Made by a program: the position numbers and the translations under genes. The notes beneath the pieces are model-generated. The model was not told the origin of the DNA. It worked only from the letters and a program-made list of their open reading frames with translations, and made no database searches. A stretch of 64,000 bases of DNA from positions 1 to 64,000 of the forward strand of contig NZ_JAINZZ010000011.1 of assembly GCF_019890725.1 (NCBI RefSeq). The letters run 5' to 3'. Source of the stretch: Actinacidiphila acidipaludis (lineage in GTDB: Bacteria; Actinomycetota; Actinomycetes; Streptomycetales; Streptomycetaceae). Shown here in pieces: positions 16,606-26,677 of this stretch (positions within the stretch are counted from its first letter, which is position 1; every line of letters starts with the position of its first letter).

Positions 16606-17424
16606 GTGAGCTTCACCGACGAGCGCTTCGATGTGAACCTGTCGATCCTGTTCACCGAACTCCCGCTCCTGGAACGCCCGGCCGCCGCGGCCGCCGCCGG
16701 CTTCGACGCCGTCGAACTGTGGTGGCCCTGGGTCGACGACCCGGCACCGGCCCAGGCCGAACTCGACGCGCTGCGTTCCGCCCTGGAGGCGGCGGGCACC
16801 CGGCTGGTGGGCCTCAACTTCTACGCGGGACGGCTGCCCGGCCCCGACCGGGGCGCCCTCTCGATCCCGGGCGTCGAGTCCGAGCGCTTCCGGGCGAACG
16901 TCCCGGTGGCGGCGGAGTTCGCCGCGTCCCTCGGGTGCACGGCGCTCAACGCCCTGTACGGCAACCGGGTGGACGGGGTCGCCCCCGCCGAGCAGGACCA
17001 ACTCGCCCTGGAGAATCTGGTGTTCGCCGCCCGGGCGGCGAGCCAGGTGGGCGCCGACCTGCTGATCGAGGCGCTCAACGCACCGGAGTCGCCGCAGTAT
17101 CCGCTGGTGAGCGCGGAGTCGGCGGTCGAGGTGGTGGGCCGGGTCAACGACACCACCGGTCTGGACAACGCCCGCTTCCTGCTCGACCTCTACCACCTGG
17201 CGGTCAATGGCGAGGACCTCCCCTCCGTCATCAAGCGGTTCGCCTCGCGCACCGGCCATGTGCAGATCGCCGACACCCCGGGCCGCGGCGCGCCGGGCAC
17301 CGGCTCCCTGCCGCTGGCCGAACTCCTCGCGCAGCTCCGGGCGGCCGGGTACACCGGCTGGACCGGCCTGGAGTACAAGCCGTCCACCGACGGCAGTGCG
17401 GCGAGCTTCGGCTGGCGCGGCTGA
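16606..17424 (+). CDS. hyi: Hydroxypyruvate isomerase
   Basis: 272 residues, TIM-barrel of the xylose isomerase-like (AP endonuclease 2) superfamily. Hyi signatures: FDVNLSILFTELPLLERPAAAAAAGFDAVELWWPW at the N-terminus, LVGLNFYAGRLPGPDRGALS, LIEALNAPESPQYPL, FLLDLYHLAVNGEDL (Asp and His ligands), GHVQIADTPGRGAPGTG and WTGLEYKPS. It interconverts hydroxypyruvate and tartronate semialdehyde. I chose GTG 16606 because GGAAGGA lies 9 bases before it, while the ATG at 16597 directly abuts that site. glxR follows 76 bp downstream, probably in one transcript. Confidence 0.93.
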   Translation: MSFTDERFDVNLSILFTELPLLERPAAAAAAGFDAVELWWPWVDDPAPAQAELDALRSALEAAGTRLVGLNFYAGRLPGPDRGALSIPGVESERFRANVPVAAEFAASLGCTALNALYGNRVDGVAPAEQDQLALENLVFAARAASQVGADLLIEALNAPESPQYPLVSAESAVEVVGRVNDTTGLDNARFLLDLYHLAVNGEDLPSVIKRFASRTGHVQIADTPGRGAPGTGSLPLAELLAQLRAAGYTGWTGLEYKPSTDGSAASFGWRG

Positions 17425-17500
17425 ACACCGCGCTCCCCCGACGCGAACGCCGGACCTGGCCCCCACCCCCTGATCCGCCCCCTTCCCCTGAGAGGAACTC

Positions 17501-18400
17501 ATGAGCACCAACCTCCCCAAGATCGCCTGGATCGGGCTCGGGATCATGGGGTCGCCCATGGCCGAGAACCTCGTCCGCGCCGGGTACGAGGTCACCGGCT
17601 ACACCCTGGAACCGGCCAAGCTGGAACGGCTGGCGGCGAACGGGGGGAAGGCGGCGGCGTCCGTGGCCGAGGCGGTGAAGGACGCCGACGTGATCTTCAC
17701 GATGGTGCCGGCCTCCCCCCAGGTCGAGGCCGTCGCCTACGGCACGGACGGCATCCTGGCGAACGCCCGGCCGGGCGCGCTGCTGATCGACGCCTCCTCG
17801 ATCACCCCGCAGACCTCGATCGACCTGGCGAAGGCCGCCGCGGCCAAGGGGATCCGGGTGCTGGACGCACCCGTCTCGGGAGGTGAGGCGGGAGCCGTCG
17901 AGGCCGTGCTGTCCATCATGGTCGGCGGCGAGCAGGCCGACTTCGACGCGGCCAGGCCACTGCTGGACGTGCTCGGCAGGACGGTCGTGCTGTGCGGCCC
18001 GCACGGTGCCGGCCAGACGGTGAAGGCCGCCAACCAGCTCATCGTCGCGGTCAACATCCAGGCGTGCGCGGAGGCCGTGGTCTTCCTGGAGAAGTCCGGG
18101 GTGGACCTGGCCGCGGCCCTGGAGGTGCTGAACGGCGGACTGGCCGGCTCGACCGTGCTGACCCGCAAGAAGGACAACTTCCTGCGGCGCGACTTCGCCC
18201 CGGGCTTCCGGATCGACCTGCACCACAAGGACATGGGCATCGTCACCGACGCGGCCCGCACCGTGGGCGCCGCGCTGCCGGTCGGCGCGGTGGTGGCGAA
18301 CCTCGTGGCGGCACTGCGCGCCCAGGGCGACGGCGGCCTCGACCACTCGGCGCTGCTGCGCGGGGTGGAGCGGCTCTCGGGCGTGCCGGTCGGGAGCTGA
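17501..18400 (+). CDS. glxR: 2-hydroxy-3-oxopropionate (tartronate semialdehyde) reductase
   Basis: 299 residues of the beta-hydroxyacid dehydrogenase family. Residues about 7-20 carry the NAD-binding GLGIMGSPMAEN motif, DAPVSGGEAGAVEAVLSIMVGG is the substrate-binding segment, GAGQTVKAANQLIVA contains the catalytic Lys, and KKDNFLRRDFAPGFRIDLHHKDM is the C-terminal signature. It reduces tartronate semialdehyde to glycerate, completing glyoxylate assimilation with Gcl and Hyi. GAGAGGAA precedes the ATG. No separate operator is seen in the 76-bp gap after hyi, consistent with an hyi-glxR operon ended by two tandem hairpins. Confidence 0.94.
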   Translation: MSTNLPKIAWIGLGIMGSPMAENLVRAGYEVTGYTLEPAKLERLAANGGKAAASVAEAVKDADVIFTMVPASPQVEAVAYGTDGILANARPGALLIDASSITPQTSIDLAKAAAAKGIRVLDAPVSGGEAGAVEAVLSIMVGGEQADFDAARPLLDVLGRTVVLCGPHGAGQTVKAANQLIVAVNIQACAEAVVFLEKSGVDLAAALEVLNGGLAGSTVLTRKKDNFLRRDFAPGFRIDLHHKDMGIVTDAARTVGAALPVGAVVANLVAALRAQGDGGLDHSALLRGVERLSGVPVGS

Positions 18401-18430
18401 CGGTCCCGGTCGTGGGCTGAACAGCCCTGC

Positions 18431-18521
18431 GGTGTGCCGGCCGGGAACCGGCCCGCACACCCATCGACACCGCCCGGCGGTGCGTGACAGTCCTGTCGCG
18501 CCAAAACGCACCGCCGGGCGG
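18431..18521 (+). terminator. Tandem hairpins after glxR
   Basis: First, a 14-bp stem with one mismatch and a GAA loop (18431-18444 with 18448-18461). Second, a perfect 16-bp stem (CCGCCCGGCGGTGCGT at 18470-18485 with its complement at 18506-18521). The rest of the 18401-18720 gap shows no gene. Confidence 0.8.
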
Positions 18522-18720
18522 ATCACCCACACAGCGTCACCCGGCGCGATCAACTCAGCTCGCGTCACACCCCGCGCCGACCGGGTTCCCGATGGCTCGT
18601 CTCGGCCGCAGGAAGGGTCACGGTCTGTCCCGATCCCGAGCTCAGGCGCCCGCTCTTCCTGCACTATGGGTGCGGACACCGTGCGGCTGAAGGCGCCGCG
18701 CCCGACCGGGAGTTCGATCC

Positions 18721-19467
18721 ATGGCAGAGAGCGTGCTGGTGCGCTGTCCGGCCTGTGGGCAGGAACGCAGCTACACCGCCCCGACGTTCCCGTGCGCCTG
18801 CGGAGCGCCGCTCGCGCCGCCGGTGCTGCTCGGCGGCCTGCCCGTCCAGGTGCGGCACCGCTCGTGGGACGACTCGTGGGTCCGGCTGCGCTGCCCGGAC
18901 TGCGGGCGCGCCGACCAGTGGCCGCAGCCCGAATTCGACTGCTCGTGCGGCGCGTTGGTGCGGCTGCCGGTCAGCGGCGAGGACGGTCTGACCGCGGAGG
19001 ACGCGGGACCGCTGCCGCCGGTGCCGGGCGCCGCGCCGGTGCCGGCGGGCCAGGCGCCGCCGCCGACGACGAGCCGGCCGCCGTTCCGGCCGGTGACCAT
19101 CCGCACCGCCCGGGACGCCCTGACGGCCGCCGCCCAGTACCTGAAGTGGCTGGGTTTCGGTGGAGTGCGGCTCGCGGGCGACCGGAGCGCGAACGGGATC
19201 GACCTGCGCGGAGACGGCCTGGTCGCCCAGGTCGACCCGGCGACGATGCCCACGCCGCTGCGTGACGTCGAGTGCCTCTGGCTCAACTGCGCGAACGAGG
19301 ACGCCACCGGCGCGTTCTTCTCGCTCGCCGGGTACGCGCACGACGCCCGGTTGCGCGCCGACCAGTTGGGCGTGCCGTTGTTCGTGATGGACCTGACCGG
19401 CACGCCGCAGCCGGTCAACGACGCGGCGGACGAACTGATCAGACGCGGCACCGACGTGGTTCCCTGA
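18721..19467 (+). CDS. Double zinc-ribbon protein with Mrr-like nuclease-fold domain
   Basis: 248 residues. The N-terminus has two Cys4 ribbons: C9-x2-C12 with C25-x-C27, and C58-x2-C61 with C74-x-C76. A Pro-rich linker (about 95-122) leads to a C-terminal domain (125-245) resembling the restriction-endonuclease-like Mrr fold: AAAQYLKWLGFGGVRLAGDRSANGIDLRG, then GLVAQVD. The Asp of the GIDLRG strand (D161) is kept, but the catalytic Lys of the usual QxK motif is Asp here (Q170-V-D172), so nuclease activity is doubtful. It stands alone between the hyi-glxR unit and gcl. It could be a DNA-binding or structural derivative; function not known. Confidence 0.6.
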   Translation: MAESVLVRCPACGQERSYTAPTFPCACGAPLAPPVLLGGLPVQVRHRSWDDSWVRLRCPDCGRADQWPQPEFDCSCGALVRLPVSGEDGLTAEDAGPLPPVPGAAPVPAGQAPPPTTSRPPFRPVTIRTARDALTAAAQYLKWLGFGGVRLAGDRSANGIDLRGDGLVAQVDPATMPTPLRDVECLWLNCANEDATGAFFSLAGYAHDARLRADQLGVPLFVMDLTGTPQPVNDAADELIRRGTDVVP

Positions 19468-19605
19468 GCCCTACCCCTACCCCCCTCCTGCGCCCGGCCG
19501 CTGCCCGCGACCGGGCGCTCTGGCGTGCGCCGGCGGGCACCGGAGGCCCCGTCCCGCCGTACGCCCGGGGGTCCTTGAGGTCCGCGCCGCGGCAGCCGGG
19601 GGCTC

Positions 19606-19673
19606 TTGACGCCCGCGCCGCGACAGACCTATGTTCCTTTCATATAGCAGAACATGATTTCCGCATAGTGGAA
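19606..19673 (+). promoter_or_regulatory. gcl promoter with AllR-type operator
   Basis: -35 TTGACG (19606-19611), 18-bp spacer, -10 TATGTT (19630-19635). Downstream lies TTCCGCATAGTGGAA (19659-19673), the same 15-mer type as before hyi, about 20 bases inside the predicted transcript. A second inverted repeat, ATGTTC/GAACAT (19631-19636 and 19650-19655), covers the -10 box and start site. Upstream, an imperfect direct repeat (about 19573-19594 and 19605-19626) spans the -35. Confidence 0.65.
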
Positions 19674-19710
19674 GAACTAGGCGGAAGGCAGCTTGCGAGA
19701 GGGAGTCCCC

Positions 19711-21495
19711 ATGCCCCGTATGACCGCCGCCCGCGCCGCCGTGGAGATCCTGAAGCTGGAGGGCGTCGACGTCGCCTTCGGCGTGCCCGGTGCCGCGATC
19801 AACCCCTTCTACGCGGCCCTCAGGGCGCACGGCGGCATCCGGCACACGCTGGCCCGTCACGTCGAGGGCGCCTCGCACATGGCCGAGGGCTACACCCGCA
19901 CCCACCCGGGCAACATCGGCGTCTGCGTCGGTACTTCGGGACCGGCCGGCACCGACATGATCACCGGCCTGTACTCCGCCGGCGGCGACTCCGTGCCGAT
20001 CCTGTGCATCACCGGGCAGGCGCCGAGGGCGGTGATCCACAAGGAGGACTTCCAGGCCGTCGACATCGCCGCGATCGCCGGTCCGGTCACCAAGAAGGCC
20101 ACCACCGTGCTGGAGGCCGCGCAGGTCCCCGGCGTCTTCCAGCAGGCGTTCCACCTGATGCGCTCGGGACGGCCGGGCCCGGTCCTGATCGATCTGCCGA
20201 TCGACGTGCAGCAGACCGAGATCGAGTTCGACCCCGCCACGTACCAGCCGCTGCCGGTCTACAAGCCGGCCGCGTCACGCGCCCAGATCGACAAGGCGAT
20301 GACGTACCTGCTGGCCGCCGAACGCCCGCTGATCGTCGCGGGCGGCGGCGTCATCAACGCCGACGCCGCCGACCTGCTGGTGGAGTTCGCCGAACTCACC
20401 GGCACCCCGGTCGTGCCCACCCTGATGGGCTGGGGCGCGATCCCGGACGACCACGAGCTCAACGCGGGCATGGTCGGGCTGCAGACCTCCCACCGCTACG
20501 GCAACGCGACGTTCCTGGAGTCGGACTTCGTGCTGGGCGTCGGCAACCGCTGGGCCAACCGGCACACCGGGTACAAGCTCGACGTCTACCGGCGCGGGCG
20601 CACCTTCGTGCACGTCGACATCGAGCCCACCCAGATCGGCCGCATCTTCCCGCCGGACTACGGCATCACCTCGGACGCCAGGGCCGCCCTGGAACTCTTC
20701 GTCGAGGCCGCGAGGGAACTGAGGGCGGCCGGCCGGCTGCCCGACCGCTCGGCCTGGATCGCCGACCACCTGCGGCGCAAGGGCACCCTGCACCGCCGCA
20801 CCCACTTCGACGACATCCCGATGAAGCCGCAGCGGGTCTACGAGGAGATGAACCGCGCGTTCGGCCCGGAGACGCGCTACGTCACCACGATCGGCCTCTC
20901 CCAGATCGCCGGCGCGCAGATGCTGCACGTCTACCGGCCGCGGCACTGGATCAACTGCGGTCAGGCCGGCCCGCTGGGCTGGACCGTGCCGGCCGCGCTC
21001 GGCGTCGCCGTCGCCGACCCCGGGGCCCAGGTGGTGGCGCTGTCCGGGGACTACGACTTCCAGTTCATGATCGAGGAGCTGGCCGTCGGCGCGCAGCACC
21101 GCATCCCCTATGTGCACGTGCTGGTCAACAACGCGTACCTGGGCCTGATCCGGCAGGCGCAGCTCGGCCTGGACATGGACTTCCAGGTCAACCTGGAGTT
21201 CGAGAACCTCAACTCCCCCGAGATCGGCGTCTACGGCGTCGACCACGTGAAGGTCGCCGAGGGCCTGGGCTGCAGGGCGATCCGCGTCACCGACCCGGCC
21301 GAACTGGGGCCGGCGTTCGAGCAGGCGAAGAAGCTCGCCGCCGAACACCGGGTGCCGGTGATCGTGGAGGCCGTCCTGGAGCGGATCACCAACGTCGCGA
21401 TGTCCACCACGGCCGACATCTCCGACGTCCGGGAGTTCGAGGAGTTGGCCACGGCACCGGGTCACGCCCCGACCGCGCTCATCCCGCAGGCCTGA
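19711..21495 (+). CDS. gcl: Glyoxylate carboligase (tartronate-semialdehyde synthase)
   Basis: 594 residues, ThDP-dependent enzyme. The segment [17 protein letters not shown] matches Gcl, in which Val replaces the Glu that other ThDP enzymes use to activate the cofactor; [19 protein letters not shown] and [20 protein letters not shown] follow as in E. coli Gcl. The C-terminal ThDP/Mg motif is [27 protein letters not shown]. It condenses two glyoxylates to tartronate semialdehyde and CO2. GAGAGGGAG precedes ATG 19711. Its 3' end overlaps the convergent ligase gene by 17 bases. Control is most likely through the operator at 19659-19673. Confidence 0.97.
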   Translation: MPRMTAARAAVEILKLEGVDVAFGVPGAAINPFYAALRAHGGIRHTLARHVEGASHMAEGYTRTHPGNIGVCVGTSGPAGTDMITGLYSAGGDSVPILCITGQAPRAVIHKEDFQAVDIAAIAGPVTKKATTVLEAAQVPGVFQQAFHLMRSGRPGPVLIDLPIDVQQTEIEFDPATYQPLPVYKPAASRAQIDKAMTYLLAAERPLIVAGGGVINADAADLLVEFAELTGTPVVPTLMGWGAIPDDHELNAGMVGLQTSHRYGNATFLESDFVLGVGNRWANRHTGYKLDVYRRGRTFVHVDIEPTQIGRIFPPDYGITSDARAALELFVEAARELRAAGRLPDRSAWIADHLRRKGTLHRRTHFDDIPMKPQRVYEEMNRAFGPETRYVTTIGLSQIAGAQMLHVYRPRHWINCGQAGPLGWTVPAALGVAVADPGAQVVALSGDYDFQFMIEELAVGAQHRIPYVHVLVNNAYLGLIRQAQLGLDMDFQVNLEFENLNSPEIGVYGVDHVKVAEGLGCRAIRVTDPAELGPAFEQAKKLAAEHRVPVIVEAVLERITNVAMSTTADISDVREFEELATAPGHAPTALIPQA

Positions 21496-23134
21496 AGTCC
21501 TCCCGCAGCTCCACCTTGCGGACCTTGCCGCTGACCGTCATCGGGAAGGCGTCGAGGATCCGCAGGTGGCGCGGCACCTTGAAGTGCGCGAGCCGGCCGG
21601 CGCAGAATTCCGCGAGCTCCGCCAGGGTGGGCGGGTCCGCCGGGTCGCGGGGGATCACGCAGGCGAGGATCTCCTCGCCGTACCGCTCGTCGGGCACGCC
21701 CACCACCTGGACGTCGGAGATCTTGGGGTGGGTGTAGAGAAACTCCTCGATCTCCCGCGGGTAGACGTTCTCCCCGCCCCGGATGATCATGTCCTTGATC
21801 CGGCCGACGACGGCGAGATAGCCGTCGTCCCGCATCACCGCCAGGTCCCCGGTGTGCATCCACCGGCCGGCGTCCACCGCCTCGGCGGTGCGTTCCGGCT
21901 CCTCCCAGTAGCCGAGCATCACCGAGTAGCCCCGGGTGCACAGTTCACCGGCGGTGCCGCGCGGCACGGTGACGCCGGCCACCGGGTCCACCACCTTCAC
22001 CTCGATGTGCGGCAGCACCCGGCCGACCGTCTCGGTGCGGTGTTCCAGGTCGTCGTCGCGGCGTGTCTGGGTCGACACCGGCGACGTCTCGGTCATGCCG
22101 TAGCAGATCGACACCTCGGCCATGTGCATCTCGGCCATCACCCGCTTCATCACCTCGGCCGGGCACGGCGAGCCCGCCATGATCCCGGTCCGCAGCGACG
22201 TCAGGTCGTACGACGCGAAGTCGGGCAGGCCGAGTTCGGCGATGAACATCGTCGGGACGCCGTACAGCGAGGTGCACCGCTCCTGCTGGACCGCGCGCAG
22301 CGTGGCCGCCGGGTCGAACGCGGGCGCGGGGATGACGATGCACGCGCCGTGGGAGGTGGCGCCGAGGTTGCCCATGACCATGCCGAAGCAGTGGTAGAAG
22401 GGCACCGGCAGGCAGACCCGGTCCTGCTCGGTGTAGCCGACGGTGTCGCCCACGAAGTAGCCGTTGTTGAGGATGTTGTGGTGCGAGAGGGTGGCGCCCT
22501 TGGGGAACCCGGTGGTGCCCGAGGTGTACTGGATGTTGACCGGCTCGTCGCAGCTCAGTCCGGCCTCGGCGGCCGCCAGGTAACCGGCGTCCAAGGAGCC
22601 CCCGGCGGCGACCAGTTCGTCCCACGCGGGGTCACCGATGTGCACGACCTGCCGCAACCGCGGGCAGCGCACGCGCACCTCGGCGGCCATGGCGCGGTAG
22701 TCGCTGGTGCGGTACTCGGTCGAGGCGATCAGCAGCCGCACGCCCGCCTGGTTGAGCACGAATTCCAACTCGTGCGTGCGGTAGGCCGGGTTGATGTTCA
22801 CCATGATCGCGCCGAGCCGCGCGGTGGCGTACTGCACCATGACCCACTCGGGGCAGTTGAGGGCCCAGATGCCCACCCGGTCGCCCTTGCGCACCCCGGA
22901 CGCGGCCAGTCCGCGGGCGAGTTCGGCGACCGCCGCGCCGAACCCGGCGTAGGTCCAGCGGCGGCCGCTCGGTACGTCCACGAGCGCGTCGCGATCGGGG
23001 TGGGCGGCGATCGCCCGGTCCAGGTTGCGCCCGATGGTCTCGCCCAGCAGCGGCCTGGTGCCGGTGCCGTGCGCGTACGACGGCTCGCCCGTGCCGCCCG
23101 GCGCGGTCGCGGCGCCGGCACCCGTGGCGGTCAC
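21479..23134 (-). CDS. AMP-forming acyl-CoA synthetase
   Basis: 551 residues of the ANL superfamily. Motifs in order: [16 protein letters not shown] (P-loop-like A3), [10 protein letters not shown] (A5), [34 protein letters not shown] (A7/A8), and [15 protein letters not shown] with the A10 Lys. Overall it looks like a medium-chain or general fatty acid-CoA ligase (FadD3/Acsf2 type). Start GTG 23134 overlaps the stop of the upstream ligase (GTGA), so the two are translationally coupled. Lying against gcl suggests a link to small carboxylic acids, but this is not proven. Substrate unknown. Confidence 0.88.
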   Translation of the reverse strand: MTATGAGAATAPGGTGEPSYAHGTGTRPLLGETIGRNLDRAIAAHPDRDALVDVPSGRRWTYAGFGAAVAELARGLAASGVRKGDRVGIWALNCPEWVMVQYATARLGAIMVNINPAYRTHELEFVLNQAGVRLLIASTEYRTSDYRAMAAEVRVRCPRLRQVVHIGDPAWDELVAAGGSLDAGYLAAAEAGLSCDEPVNIQYTSGTTGFPKGATLSHHNILNNGYFVGDTVGYTEQDRVCLPVPFYHCFGMVMGNLGATSHGACIVIPAPAFDPAATLRAVQQERCTSLYGVPTMFIAELGLPDFASYDLTSLRTGIMAGSPCPAEVMKRVMAEMHMAEVSICYGMTETSPVSTQTRRDDDLEHRTETVGRVLPHIEVKVVDPVAGVTVPRGTAGELCTRGYSVMLGYWEEPERTAEAVDAGRWMHTGDLAVMRDDGYLAVVGRIKDMIIRGGENVYPREIEEFLYTHPKISDVQVVGVPDERYGEEILACVIPRDPADPPTLAELAEFCAGRLAHFKVPRHLRILDAFPMTVSGKVRKVELREDFRPAG

Positions 23135-24813
23135 CGGTGGTCCTCCTCGCGGAACTCCCGGCTGCCGTCGTGCATGGTGGCCTCGCGCAGCTGGACCCGG
23201 CGGATCTTGCCGGAGACGGTCTTCGGCAGCTCGGCGAACTCCAGCCGCCGGACCCGCTTGTAGGGCGCCAGCACCGCACGGGAGTGGGCGAAGATCGCCT
23301 TCGCGGTGGCGCCGTCCGGCTCCCAGCCCGCGGCGAGCACCACGTACGCCTTGGGCACCGACAGCCGCAGGTCGTCCGGCGCGGGCACCACGGCCGCCTC
23401 GGCGACCGCCTCGTGCTCCAGCAGCGCGCTCTCCAGCTCGAACGGGGAGATCTTGTAGTCGGAGGACTTGAACACGTCGTCGGCACGGCCGATGTAGGTG
23501 ATGTAGCCGTCGGCGTCCCGGCGGCCGATGTCACCGGTGCGGTAGTAACCGCCGCCCATGGACTCCTCGGTGAGGTCCGGCGCGCCGGCGTACCCGGTCA
23601 TCAGGCCGACCGGCCGCTCGCTCAGGTCCAGGCAGATCTCGCCCTCGTTGCCGGGCACCCCGCTGACCGGATCGATCAGGGTGACGGTGTAGCCGGGTGT
23701 GGGCCGGCCCATCGAGCCGGGCTTCACCGGCTGCCCGGGGGTGTTGGCGACCTGCACGGCGGTCTCGGTCTGGCCGAAGCCGTCCCGGATGACGACGCCC
23801 CAGTGGCGTTTGACGTGCTCGATGACCTCGGGGTTCAGCGGCTCGCCGGCCGCCACCACGGCCCGCGGCGGGGTGGCCAGCGCGCTCAGGTCGGCCTGGA
23901 TGAGCATCCGCCACACCGTCGGCGGCGCGCAGAAGCTCGTCACCCCGGCACGGGCCATCGACGCCATCAGCGCGGCCGCGTCGAACCGGGTGTAGTTGTG
24001 CACGAAGACCGTGGCCTCGGCGTTCCACGGCGCGAACAGGCTCGACCAGGCGTGCTTGGCCCACCCGGGCGAGGAGATGTTCAGGTGCACGTCGCCGGGG
24101 CGCAGCCCGATCCAGTACATCGTGGCCAGGTGCCCGGCCGGGTACGACAGATGGGTGTGCTCGACCAGCTTGGGCTTGGCGGTGGTGCCCGACGTGAAAT
24201 ACAGCATCAGCGGATCGGCCGACCGGGTGAGGCCGTCGGGGGTGAAGCCGGGGTCGGCCCCGTAGGCGTCCTCGTAGGCGAGCCAGCCGGACGGGGCGCC
24301 GCCGACCGCGACGCGGGTGTAGTCGCCGGGGACCTCGTCGAACTTCGCGGTGTCCGCGGACCGCGCGACGGTGTGCCGCACGCCGCCGCGCTCCACCCGG
24401 TCGCGCAGGTCGGCCGGGCCCAGCAGCGGGGTCGCCGGGATCACCACGGCCCGCAGCTTCATGGCGGCCAGCGCCGTCTCCCACTGCTCGACCTGGTTGC
24501 CGAGCATCACCAGCACCCGGTCCCCCGCCCGCACGCCGTGCGCCCGCAGCCAGTTCGCGACCCGGGAGGAGCGCTCGGCCATCTCCCGGTAGGAGATCCG
24601 GACCTCGGTGCCGTCCTCCTCCACGATCCACAGCGCGGACCTGGAACCCGTCTCCGGGTCCGCCGCGACGACGTCGAACCAGTCCAGCGCCCAGTTGAAG
24701 TTTTCCGGCCGCGGCCAGCGGAATCCGTCGCGGGCGGCCGTATAGTCCTCCCGATGCCGTAGCAGGAAGTCCCGGGCACCACGGAATTCCGCGGTCGCCT
24801 CCGATGCCTCCAT
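23131..24813 (-). CDS. AMP-dependent acyl-CoA synthetase, acetyl-CoA synthetase-like
   Basis: 560 residues. The N-terminus ([32 protein letters not shown]) is the Acs/medium-chain ACSM-like extension. Core motifs: [68 protein letters not shown], and [15 protein letters not shown] with the A10 Lys. These features resemble ACSM-type (medium-chain) CoA ligases. ATG 24813 has a very good GAGGAGGA site. First gene of a two-gene unit with the ligase at 21479-23134, divergent from a GAF-LuxR regulator, which may control it. Confidence 0.88.
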   Translation of the reverse strand: MEASEATAEFRGARDFLLRHREDYTAARDGFRWPRPENFNWALDWFDVVAADPETGSRSALWIVEEDGTEVRISYREMAERSSRVANWLRAHGVRAGDRVLVMLGNQVEQWETALAAMKLRAVVIPATPLLGPADLRDRVERGGVRHTVARSADTAKFDEVPGDYTRVAVGGAPSGWLAYEDAYGADPGFTPDGLTRSADPLMLYFTSGTTAKPKLVEHTHLSYPAGHLATMYWIGLRPGDVHLNISSPGWAKHAWSSLFAPWNAEATVFVHNYTRFDAAALMASMARAGVTSFCAPPTVWRMLIQADLSALATPPRAVVAAGEPLNPEVIEHVKRHWGVVIRDGFGQTETAVQVANTPGQPVKPGSMGRPTPGYTVTLIDPVSGVPGNEGEICLDLSERPVGLMTGYAGAPDLTEESMGGGYYRTGDIGRRDADGYITYIGRADDVFKSSDYKISPFELESALLEHEAVAEAAVVPAPDDLRLSVPKAYVVLAAGWEPDGATAKAIFAHSRAVLAPYKRVRRLEFAELPKTVSGKIRRVQLREATMHDGSREFREEDHR

Positions 24814-24894
24814 GTCTCCTCCTCGTCTACGGCCCCTGAGTAGCATCGTGCGTGAGTGACGTGGGTCTCACTACCCCCGGACGGGGGTGAGGGG

Positions 24895-25785
24895 GTGTGG
24901 AGCGTGGACGCAGCTCGCGGCGAGTCGGTCGACGTCCGTGCGGCACTGCTGCGGATGCGCAGGTCGGGACTGCTCCCCGTGGCCTTCGGCGGACTCGTCC
25001 CGGTGTCCGCGGGCGCGGCCCAGCCGCAGACCCCCGGGGGCCGCGCGTTCCGCATCACCGAACTGTCGGGGACCGGCGGCGAGTCGCTGCGCGGCCTCGC
25101 CATCACCACCGGAAACGGTCTCGGCGGCAAGGCGCTGGCGATGGGCCGCCCCTGCGCCGTCACCGACTACCGCTCCTCGCGGGTCATCAGCCACGAGTAC
25201 GACGCGGCGGTGGCCGCCGAGGGCCTGCGCTCGGTCCTCGCGGTGCCGATCGTGGTGCACCGGCGGGTGCGCGGGGTGCTCTACGGAGCCCTGCGCCAGC
25301 CGTACGCGCTGGGCGACCGCCCGATGACCCTGGCCCAGGACGCGGTCCGCGAACTGGAGCAGGCGCTGGCCGTGCGCGACGAGGCGTACCGGCTGCTGTC
25401 CTACGCGCAGCAGCCGGCCGCCGGTGACCGCAGGGCCTGGGAGGAGGTCCGCGAGGCGCACGCCGAACTGCGCGCGCTGGCCGGGCGGATACCCGACCCG
25501 CACCTGCGGCAGGAACTGCTCGGCGCGTGCGCGCGGCTGGCCTCCGCCTCGGGCCCGGCCACCGCGCCTCCCCCGCGGGCCATGCCGCCGGCCCAGCTGA
25601 CCCCGCGCGAGCTGGACGTGCTGGCCTCGGTGGCCTCCGGCGCCACTAACGCGGTGGCGGCGGCGCGGCTGCGGCTGCGCCCGGAGACGGTGAAGAGCTA
25701 TCTGCGCTCGGCGATGCGGAAGCTGGGCGCGCACACCCGTCTGGAGGCGGTCGTCGCGGCCCGCAGGGCCGGTCTGCTGCCCTGA
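24895..25785 (+). CDS. GAF-domain LuxR-type regulator
   Basis: About 296 residues. A GAF-like sensor (about residues 50-165: AITTGNGLGGKALAMGRPCAVTDYRSSRVISHEYD, LRSVLAVPIVVHRRVRGVLYGALR) is followed by a linker helix and a C-terminal LuxR/GerE HTH (PPAQLTPRELDVLASVASGATNAVAAARLRLRPETVKSYLRSAMRKLGAHTRLEAVV). This domain order is common for regulators placed divergently from acyl-CoA ligase operons in Streptomyces. The start is uncertain (GTG 24895 or 24904; both follow a GAGGGG run). A 7-bp palindrome ACCCCCG-GA-CGGGGGT lies just before it and may be an autoregulatory site. Confidence 0.8.
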   Translation: MWSVDAARGESVDVRAALLRMRRSGLLPVAFGGLVPVSAGAAQPQTPGGRAFRITELSGTGGESLRGLAITTGNGLGGKALAMGRPCAVTDYRSSRVISHEYDAAVAAEGLRSVLAVPIVVHRRVRGVLYGALRQPYALGDRPMTLAQDAVRELEQALAVRDEAYRLLSYAQQPAAGDRRAWEEVREAHAELRALAGRIPDPHLRQELLGACARLASASGPATAPPPRAMPPAQLTPRELDVLASVASGATNAVAAARLRLRPETVKSYLRSAMRKLGAHTRLEAVVAARRAGLLP

Positions 25786-25945
25786 CGCCCGTGCCATCCG
25801 GCCCTGACGGCCCGCTGTTCCGGCCGGCCCGCCGTCCCGGGCCGCCCGCGATGCCCGGAAAAGCAGCAGCGGTCGCCGGCCCCGCGGACGTACGCTCCGG
25901 CACATCGCCGGGGCGGCGTGTGGGTCGTGGGTGGAGGAGGACGGG

Positions 25946-26596
25946 ATGTCGGTCGACCGGCTGCTGGGGTTCGCGGCGCTCTCACTGGTACTGGTGCTGA
26001 TCCCCGGCCCCAGCGTGCTCTTCGTCCTGGGCCGCGCCCTGGCGCACGGCCGGCGCACCGCCCTGGGGAGCGTGCTGGGCAACGGCATCGGCGCCTACGC
26101 GCTGGCCACGCTGGTCTCGGTCGGGCTCGGCGAGGTGGTGTCCCGGTCGGCGATGGTGTTCATGGCGCTGAAGCTGGCGGGCGCGGCGTATCTGGTGTTC
26201 CTCGGGGTCAAGGCCTGGCGGCACCGCGGGGCGCTGTCGATGTCGGCGGCCGAGGCCGAGCAGGCGCCGCCCGCGGCCCGCGGTGATCTGCGCACCCTGT
26301 GGGAGGGCTTCGTGGTCGGGGTGACCAACCCCAAGACGATGGTCTTCTTCGCCGCCGTGCTGCCGCAGTTCGTGGACCGCGGCGCGGGCCGGGTGCACGA
26401 GCAGATGCTGCTGCTGGCGCTGGTGTTCACGGTGCTCGCGCTGATCTGCGACAGCATGTGGGCGATCGGCGCGTCGGCGGCCCGCGCCTGGTTCGCCAGT
26501 TCCCCGCGCCGGCTGGCCGCGGTGGGCGGCACCGGCGGTCTGGCCATGATCGGCCTGGGGGTCACGGTCGCGGTCACCGGCCGCGCGGACAACTAG
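25946..26596 (+). CDS. LysE-family translocator
   Basis: 216 residues with six hydrophobic segments. The first carries the family signature LIPGPSVLFVLGRALAHGRRTALGSVLGNGIGA, and the fourth region has VGVTNPKTMVFFAAVLPQF, the second signature (TNPK). LysE/RhtB proteins export amino acids or related metabolites. ATG 25946 follows GGAGGAGGAC. There is no LysG-type regulator beside it; it stands alone between the GAF-LuxR gene and an MFS gene with its own promoter. Confidence 0.9.
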   Translation: MSVDRLLGFAALSLVLVLIPGPSVLFVLGRALAHGRRTALGSVLGNGIGAYALATLVSVGLGEVVSRSAMVFMALKLAGAAYLVFLGVKAWRHRGALSMSAAEAEQAPPAARGDLRTLWEGFVVGVTNPKTMVFFAAVLPQFVDRGAGRVHEQMLLLALVFTVLALICDSMWAIGASAARAWFASSPRRLAAVGGTGGLAMIGLGVTVAVTGRADN

Positions 26597-26677
26597 AGTC
26601 CGCGGACCACCGCACTGACCTGCGGTTCCGGTGACGGCTCTGGACGAATGTGAGGAGCGGCACACCGCGCCGACATG

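Noticed and set aside
21566..24762. Long plus-strand open frames over the two ligase genes
   Set aside because: They are His/Gly/Arg-rich mirror frames of well-supported minus-strand genes; no ribosome-binding site or motif.
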